From: Gallionellaceae bacterium
GTDB taxonomy: Bacteria > Pseudomonadota > Gammaproteobacteria > Burkholderiales > Gallionellaceae
Assembly: GCA_027448945.1 (NCBI GenBank)
Contig: DAIDMQ010000002.1
Coordinates: 124,001 to 188,000 of the forward strand
Length of the DNA stretch: 64,000 bases
Direction of reading: 5' to 3'
The translations under genes and the position numbers were made by a program. The notes beneath the pieces were generated by a model. That model saw nothing but the letters and a program-made list of their open reading frames with translations. It did not search any database and was not told where the DNA came from. Below, piece by piece: positions 59,460 through 64,000 of the stretch (the first letter of the stretch is position 1; each line of letters opens with the position of its first letter).

Positions 59460-60437
59460 ATGATAGCCTACCTTATCCGCCGTATCCTCTACGCAGTGCC
59501 CATCTTGATAGGGGTGAATCTGCTCACCTTCGCGCTCTTCTTTGTGGTGAATACACCCGACGATATGGCGCGTATGCAACTCGGTATTAAGCGCGTCACG
59601 CCTGAAGCCATCAGCGCTTGGAAACAGCAGCGCGGCTACGATAAGCCGCTGATGTTCAACGCGGCGGGAAGTGGCATTAACAAAGTTTCCGATACGATTT
59701 TTTGGCAGAAATCCGTGAGTATGTTCAGCTTCGATTTCGGCTATTCGGACGACGGCCGCAGCATCAGTCGCGAGATTGTCACGCGCATGACGCCGAGTCT
59801 TGCCATCGCGCTGCCAACCTTCCTCATTGGGCTATTTGTCTATGTCAGTTTTGCCTTGTTGATGACCTTGTTTCGCGGCACGGCATTGGACATCGTGGGT
59901 GTGGCTTTGTGCGTGTTGCTGATGTCCATCTCGGGTTTGTTTTACATCATCGGCGGGCAATTTCTGGTGAGTAAACTTTGGCATCTCGTGCCCATCTCCG
60001 GTTACGCTAATGGTGCCGCGAGTTTCAAGTTTGTGGTGTTGCCTATCGTTATCGGTGTGATAGGCGGGATAGGTTCGAGCAGTCGCTGGTATCGCACCAT
60101 CTTCTTGGAAGAAATCGGCAAAGATTATGTGCGCACCGCACGCGCCAAGGGTTTGTCCGAGCTGCGTGTGTTGTTCACCCATGTGTTGAAGAACGCGATG
60201 ATTCCGATACTCACGGGCGTGGTGGTGGTCATTCCTTTGTTGTTCATGGGCAGCTTGCTCACGGAGTCATTCTTCGGCATTCCCGGCTTGGGCAGTTACA
60301 CCATAGACGCGATCAACGCGCAGGATTTCTCGGTGGTGCGCGCGATGGTATTTTTGGGTTCGGTGCTGTACATCGCGGGGCTGATTTTGACCGACATTTC
60401 TTACACCGTTGCAGATCCACGGGTGCGGCTGCAATGA
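59460..60437 (+). CDS. Peptide/nickel-type ABC permease (OppB/DppB family)
   Basis: The 325-residue protein starts MIAYLIRRILYAVPILIGVN, the OppB/DppB N-terminus. It has six membrane helices and the ATPase-contact EAA loop DYVRTARAKGLSELRVLFTH. The C-terminal TDISYTVADPRVRLQ is also typical. It overlaps the second permease by 4 bp. No substrate-binding protein or ATPase lies in the window, so the complex must use subunits encoded elsewhere. Confidence 0.9.
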   Translation: MIAYLIRRILYAVPILIGVNLLTFALFFVVNTPDDMARMQLGIKRVTPEAISAWKQQRGYDKPLMFNAAGSGINKVSDTIFWQKSVSMFSFDFGYSDDGRSISREIVTRMTPSLAIALPTFLIGLFVYVSFALLMTLFRGTALDIVGVALCVLLMSISGLFYIIGGQFLVSKLWHLVPISGYANGAASFKFVVLPIVIGVIGGIGSSSRWYRTIFLEEIGKDYVRTARAKGLSELRVLFTHVLKNAMIPILTGVVVVIPLLFMGSLLTESFFGIPGLGSYTIDAINAQDFSVVRAMVFLGSVLYIAGLILTDISYTVADPRVRLQ

Positions 60438-61792
60438 ACTTCATGCCCGTCATTTTGTGGAGCGACGCGCTGGTATTTTTGCTGGTTGCTGCCGTGTCTT
60501 TGGCAATCTGGTATGTGCGCGGACGCGAGCATTTGTTGTTGCCTTGGCAACGCGTGGCGCGCAGCCCTGTGGCAATGGTGTCGCTGTTGGTGTTGGCCTT
60601 ATTCGCGGTGATAGGCTTGCTCGACAGCGTGCATTTTCGCGTTGCCATCACGCCGCAAAATTCTACCGAGCGTATTTATTCGCCTGAGGTGCTGAGCGTG
60701 TTCGACAAGCTGGTTGAGCCGTTGCGCATGCATCATGAAAAGACCTATTCGCAGCCTTTTGCGATCACGCTGTTTGCCAAGGAGAGTCAGACCGATGTGC
60801 AGGGCAATGTGGTGCGCGCGTATCCGAGATTGCAATATGGCGGGGCGCATCTGCAGGATGCATCCCGGCGCGATGGCGATGTGGTGAAGCGGGCGTTGCT
60901 GGGGGGGCTAGGCGGGTTGTTGGCAGGCACGCTGCTGGTGGTGATCGCGTCGTTCCCGAACAGGCGTAAATCCGGCGTGTGGCTAGTGGTGTGCATGACG
61001 GTTGTGATTCTCGCCACCTGCATCGGTGCAATCGCCCACCTCGCCACCGTCTATCACGTGCTCGGCACCGACAAGGTCGGGCAGGATGTGTTGTATCTGT
61101 CGCTCAAAAGCATACGCACGGGACTCATCATCGGCACGGTGACGACGCTGGTGACGCTGCCGCTGGCGGTGTTCCTCGGTGTGGCGGCGGGCTATTTTCG
61201 CGGCTGGGTGGACGATGTCATTCAGTACATTTATACCGTGCTGAGTTCGATCCCCAGTGTGCTGCTGATCGCGGCGGCGGTGCTGATGATGCAGGTGACC
61301 ATAGACACGCATCCGCAATGGTTCGACACCGCCGCCGCGCGTGCCGATTTGCGGCTGGTGTTCCTGTGTCTGATACTCGGCATGACCAGTTGGACGGGCT
61401 TGTGTCGCCTGTTGCGCGGTGAGACTTTAAAGCTGCGCGAGATGGAATATATCCAGGCGGCGCAATCCTTTGGCGTGTCGAGTATGCGCATCCTGTCGCG
61501 CCACATCATCCCCAACGTGATGCACATCATTTTGATTTCGCTGGTGATGGATTTCTCAGGCCTGGTACTCGCCGAAGCCGTGCTGTCTTACGTTGGCGTG
61601 GGGGTCGATCCTTCGATGATTAGCTTTGGCACCATGATCAACGCGGCACGTTTGGAAATGGGACGCGAGCCCATGGTGTGGTGGTCATTGGCAGCGGCGT
61701 TCTGCTTCATGCTGTTGCTGGTGCTGGCGGCAAATCTATTCGCCGACGCGGTGCGCGATGCCTTCGATCCCCGATTGAACCGCGGCGAATAG
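60434..61792 (+). CDS. Peptide/nickel-type ABC permease (OppC/DppC family) with long insert
   Basis: The 452-residue protein has the OppC core in its second half. GTDKVGQDVLYLSLKSIRTG is followed by the EAA loop YIQAAQSFGVSSMRILSRHI and a terminal NLFADAVRDAFDPRLNRGE. Residues about 60-180 contain a large extra segment, including a likely periplasmic stretch (TERIYSPEVLSVFDKLVEPL) and extra helices. DppC/OppC proteins are usually around 300 residues. The extension is not a fusion that I recognise. Confidence 0.85.
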   Translation: MNFMPVILWSDALVFLLVAAVSLAIWYVRGREHLLLPWQRVARSPVAMVSLLVLALFAVIGLLDSVHFRVAITPQNSTERIYSPEVLSVFDKLVEPLRMHHEKTYSQPFAITLFAKESQTDVQGNVVRAYPRLQYGGAHLQDASRRDGDVVKRALLGGLGGLLAGTLLVVIASFPNRRKSGVWLVVCMTVVILATCIGAIAHLATVYHVLGTDKVGQDVLYLSLKSIRTGLIIGTVTTLVTLPLAVFLGVAAGYFRGWVDDVIQYIYTVLSSIPSVLLIAAAVLMMQVTIDTHPQWFDTAAARADLRLVFLCLILGMTSWTGLCRLLRGETLKLREMEYIQAAQSFGVSSMRILSRHIIPNVMHIILISLVMDFSGLVLAEAVLSYVGVGVDPSMISFGTMINAARLEMGREPMVWWSLAAAFCFMLLLVLAANLFADAVRDAFDPRLNRGE

Positions 61793-61823
61793 AGTCACGG
61801 CGATTGAATATAAATTGGTTCGC

Positions 61824-61988
61824 ATGAAACTCACTCCCTCTGCACACAAAGGCAATAAAGCCCATCTGCCGAGCAAGCCCTGCGCGGTTTGCGCGCGTCC
61901 CATGAGCTGGCGGCGCGCCTGGGCTAAAAATTGGGAGCAGGTGCGCTATTGTTCCGCTGCCTGTCGCAAACACAAGGCCGGCACATGA
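61824..61988 (+). CDS. DUF2256 zinc-ribbon protein
   Basis: A 54-residue basic protein starts MKLTPSAHKGNKAHLPSKP. Cys-Cys pairs are in PCAVCARPMSWRRAWAKNW and RYCSAACRK. These four cysteines are the DUF2256 zinc ribbon. The family is generally found next to, or fused with, cryptochrome/photolyase-related proteins. Its TGA overlaps the next gene's ATG (ATGA), so it is coupled to the photolyase remnant. Confidence 0.85.
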   Translation: MKLTPSAHKGNKAHLPSKPCAVCARPMSWRRAWAKNWEQVRYCSAACRKHKAGT

Positions 61989-63479
61989 GTCATCCCCAGC
62001 CTTTGCGCAGTCTGGTGATTGTGCTGGGCGATCAGCTGGATTTGCAATCCAGTGCCTTCGACGATTTTGATGCCGCACAAGATGCGGTTTGGATGGCCGA
62101 GGTGGCCGATGAATCTACCCATGTCTGGTCGGCTAAACAGCGCATTGTGATTTTTCTTGCCGCGATGCGGCACTTTGCGCAAGCCTTGCGTGCAGCCGGT
62201 CGCAACGTGTATTACACCCCGCTCGATTCGCCTGACAACACCGGCGTATTAGCCCAGCAACTGGCCTGCGCACTGCGCGACTTGAGGCCGACGCAGCTAG
62301 TCATGACCGCCCCCGGCGATTGGCGCACGTTGCAGGCGCTTAAAGCCGCCGCCGCCACGCACTCGCTGCCGCTGGAGATTCGTGACGACCGCCATTTTTA
62401 TTCCACCGTGCGCGAGTTTGCTGCGCACGCACGCGCTCGCAAACAGTTGCGCATGGAATATTTCTACCGTGAGATGCGCCAGAAACACAACGTGTTGATG
62501 GAAGGCAAAAAGCCTGTCGGCGGTCAGTGGAATTTTGATGCGGACAACCGCGAAGCTTTTGCCAAAACAGGCCCGGTTGATGTGCCCCAGCGGGTCAAAT
62601 TTGCACCTGACAAAGTTACCTGCGAAGTGATTGCCTTGGTGCAGGAAAAATTTTCCGACCATCCGGGCCGCTTGGAGGAGTTTGCATGGGCAGTCACCCG
62701 CCCGCAGGCACTGCACGCGCTGGAAATTTTTATTCGCGAGCGCTTGCCGCAATTTGGACTATGGCAGGATGCGCTGTGGCCGGATCAGCCTTGGTTGTGA
62801 CACGCGGCGGTACACGCATGGCGCAACGGATACGTGCCATTAGCCAGCGCCGAAGGATTTATCCGCCAAATTTTAGGCTGGCGCGAATATGTGCGCGGCA
62901 TATATTGGACGCAAATGCCCGGCTACTTGGCGCACAACGCGCTAGACACATATGAGCCGCTCCCCGCGTGGTTTTGGACCGGACAAACCGAGATGACTTA
63001 CCTGCGCGATGCACTCGACCAGACGCTGCGCTATGGCTACGCCCATCACATCTAGCGACTGATGGTGATTGGCCTTTATGCGTTGCTGCATGGCGTGCCA
63101 GCCGCAACAAGTGCACGAATGGTTTTTAGCGGTCTATGTAGATGCCGTGTAATGGGTGGAGTTACCCAACACCTTGGGTATGAGTCAAGCCGCAGACGGT
63201 GGCCTGATGGCCAGCAAACCCTACATCGCCAGCGGCAAATATATCCAGCGTATGAGTGGCGGCAGTTTGTGCGCCGATTGTCGATTTGATCCGGCACAGC
63301 GCAGCGGTGAACGTGCTTGTCCGTACACCATACTATATTGGGATTTTTTACTGCGGCACGAAACGCGCCTGGCGGAAAATCCCCGTACCGTCATGCAAGT
63401 GCGCAATCTGGCGCGGGTATCAACAGAAGAGCGCGCCCAGATACAAACTCAAGCTCAGCGACTTCGGCAGATTGGATGA
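61985..63479 (+). pseudogene. Cryptochrome/photolyase-related (FeS-BCP type) gene, decayed
   Basis: The first frame (272 residues, 61985-62800) has the N-terminal family domain (SLVIVLGDQLDL, RRV-type linker, EYFYREMRQKHNVLMEG). It stops at TGA 62798 after DALWPDQPWL. The next recognisable part (EGFIRQILGWREYVRGIYW) resumes soon after in a different context, so a segment is missing. Further lesions are TAG 63053 (HHI-stop-RLMV where Gln is usual), a frameshift near 63100, and TAA 63150 before WVELPNTLGMS. The C-terminal C-x2-C-x12-C cysteine region (CADCRFD, ACPYTILYWDF) is still readable to TGA 63477. At least four inactivating changes; the protein cannot be made whole. Confidence 0.85.
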
Positions 63480-63490
63480 CGCGAAAATTA

Positions 63491-63514
63491 GGGTCAGCTC
63501 ACTCAATCTGACCT
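63491..63514 (-). terminator. Possible weak terminator after the DUF3185 gene
   Basis: GGTCAG and CTGACC (63492-63497, 63508-63513) form a six-base-pair stem with a 10-nt loop. Read leftwards it is followed by TAATTTT. It may instead be a mobile-element end. Confidence 0.35.
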
Positions 63515-63530
63515 CATTTCCCCGCATTTT

Positions 63531-63752
63531 TCACTTCGATCCACGCATGGTCCCCAGCAACCCGACGACGGCTACGACTACGCCGCCAACCATCATCCAT
63601 ATCGCTTTATCGGTGGGTGAACCAGTGAAGATACGAGAAATGCTCGAATCAAATGAGTTCGACGCATTGACGCCAAAGATGACAAGCAGGATGCCTCCGG
63701 CAAGAAGTGCGAATGAGAGTGGTTTGTTGCGGATATGGCGCGCTACAAGCAT
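63531..63752 (-). CDS. DUF3185 family membrane protein, N-terminus altered
   Basis: The C-terminal 60 residues match DUF3185: NKPLSFALLAGGILLVIFG, then SRIFTGSPTDKAIWMMVGG and a second helix ending GLLGTMRGSK. Two membrane helices. The open frame continues to 63959, but that upstream part is antisense to a transposase remnant. The first usable start within family range is ATG 63752, giving 73 residues. The original start may have been displaced by the insertion. Confidence 0.6.
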   Translation of the reverse strand: MLVARHIRNKPLSFALLAGGILLVIFGVNASNSFDSSISRIFTGSPTDKAIWMMVGGVVVAVVGLLGTMRGSK

Positions 63753-64000
63753 ATCGACACCAGCCCGCGCTTTCTCGCGGTAGATCTGCAACGGCAACTT
63801 CTTCGCGGCTCCATCGAATACGCATTGAACCATCTGCTCGATCATGAAATCGACCTGTCTGGATTTGATGCGTGATTTTGCAATGATGAAACGGGTGCCG
63901 CCGCCTATCCGCCCGCCATGCTGCTCAAGGCCATCCTGTTCGCCTACTTTCATCGGCACTCAGAGTTCCAGATTTCACGCTTCTTGATATCCGTAGGAGG
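63735..64000 (+). mobile_element. IS1182-like transposase remnant
   Basis: On the plus strand MARYKHIDTSPRFLAVDL begins at ATG 63735 and continues as an IS1182/DUF772 N-terminus (ALNHLLDHEIDLSGFDA). TGA at 63873 (codon 47) interrupts it. It goes on as NDETGAAAYPPAMLLKAIL to about 63945. After that the sequence departs from the family. Not functional as seen; it runs to the window edge, and left terminal repeats were not found. Confidence 0.7.

Overview
This is a 64 kb stretch of a betaproteobacterial chromosome. It is mostly dense housekeeping operons with accessory patches between 51.9 kb and the right end. The order rplU-rpmA-obgE-proB, the xseB-ispA-dxs and pcnB-folK-kinase-panB clusters, the full isc operon, and earP beside an EF-P carrying Arg32 all point to Betaproteobacteria. 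I would guess Nitrosomonadales, perhaps Gallionellaceae, but that placement is inference and no rRNA gene is present to settle it. I saw no tRNA, rRNA or CRISPR array, and no gene-free gap longer than 300 bases.

Layout. 1-6.0 kb (minus strand): proB (cut by the window edge), obgE, rpmA, rplU, rho, trxA and a YqjD/YqjE/YqjK-like membrane stress trio. 6.2-14.6 kb (plus): xseB-ispA-dxs for isoprenoids, folE2, a class I glutamine amidotransferase, a PsiF-repeat protein, then pcnB-folK-deoxynucleoside kinase-panB. 14.6-20.3 kb: a MurG-like glycosyltransferase, an unknown membrane-anchored Ala/Val/Pro-rich protein, a 32-residue membrane miniprotein, a DUF2461 protein and mutS. 20.5-24.3 kb: a ClC antiporter, suhB, trmJ and cysE. 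24.3-30.5 kb: iscRSUA-hscBA-fdx-iscX followed by dsbB. 30.6-36.7 kb: a flavoprotein reductase, then a three-gene unit of TonB-dependent receptor, periplasmic binding protein and membrane diguanylate cyclase. 36.8-47.4 kb: nadK, recN, a two-domain BamE-like lipoprotein, dapB, and ribF-ileS-lspA-ispH-thiO. 47.4-51.9 kb: a MacA/MacB-type export system with two separate permeases.

51.9-64 kb is the accessory part. It starts with a large nuclease-helicase carrying five 65-residue helicase-associated repeats, followed by a small ParB-like protein. This two-gene cassette is the best candidate for an undescribed, possibly defence-related, system. After earP-efp come a DUF3617 protein, a DUF2442 gene beside a frameshifted DUF4160 gene, and an outer-membrane barrel gene with a C12 tract between its predicted -35 and -10 boxes, so it is probably phase variable. 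The window ends with two Opp-type permeases, a DUF2256 zinc-ribbon gene next to a heavily decayed photolyase-like gene, and an IS1182-like transposase remnant abutting a DUF3185 gene.

Smaller signals worth noting are a palindromic in-frame insertion inside earP, a MITE-like inverted repeat between the two export permeases, a large hairpin between iscS and iscU, a probable CTG start for the ClC gene, genes that look leaderless (ribF, nadK, the helicase), and a shared TATAAT-CGCGC promoter pattern.
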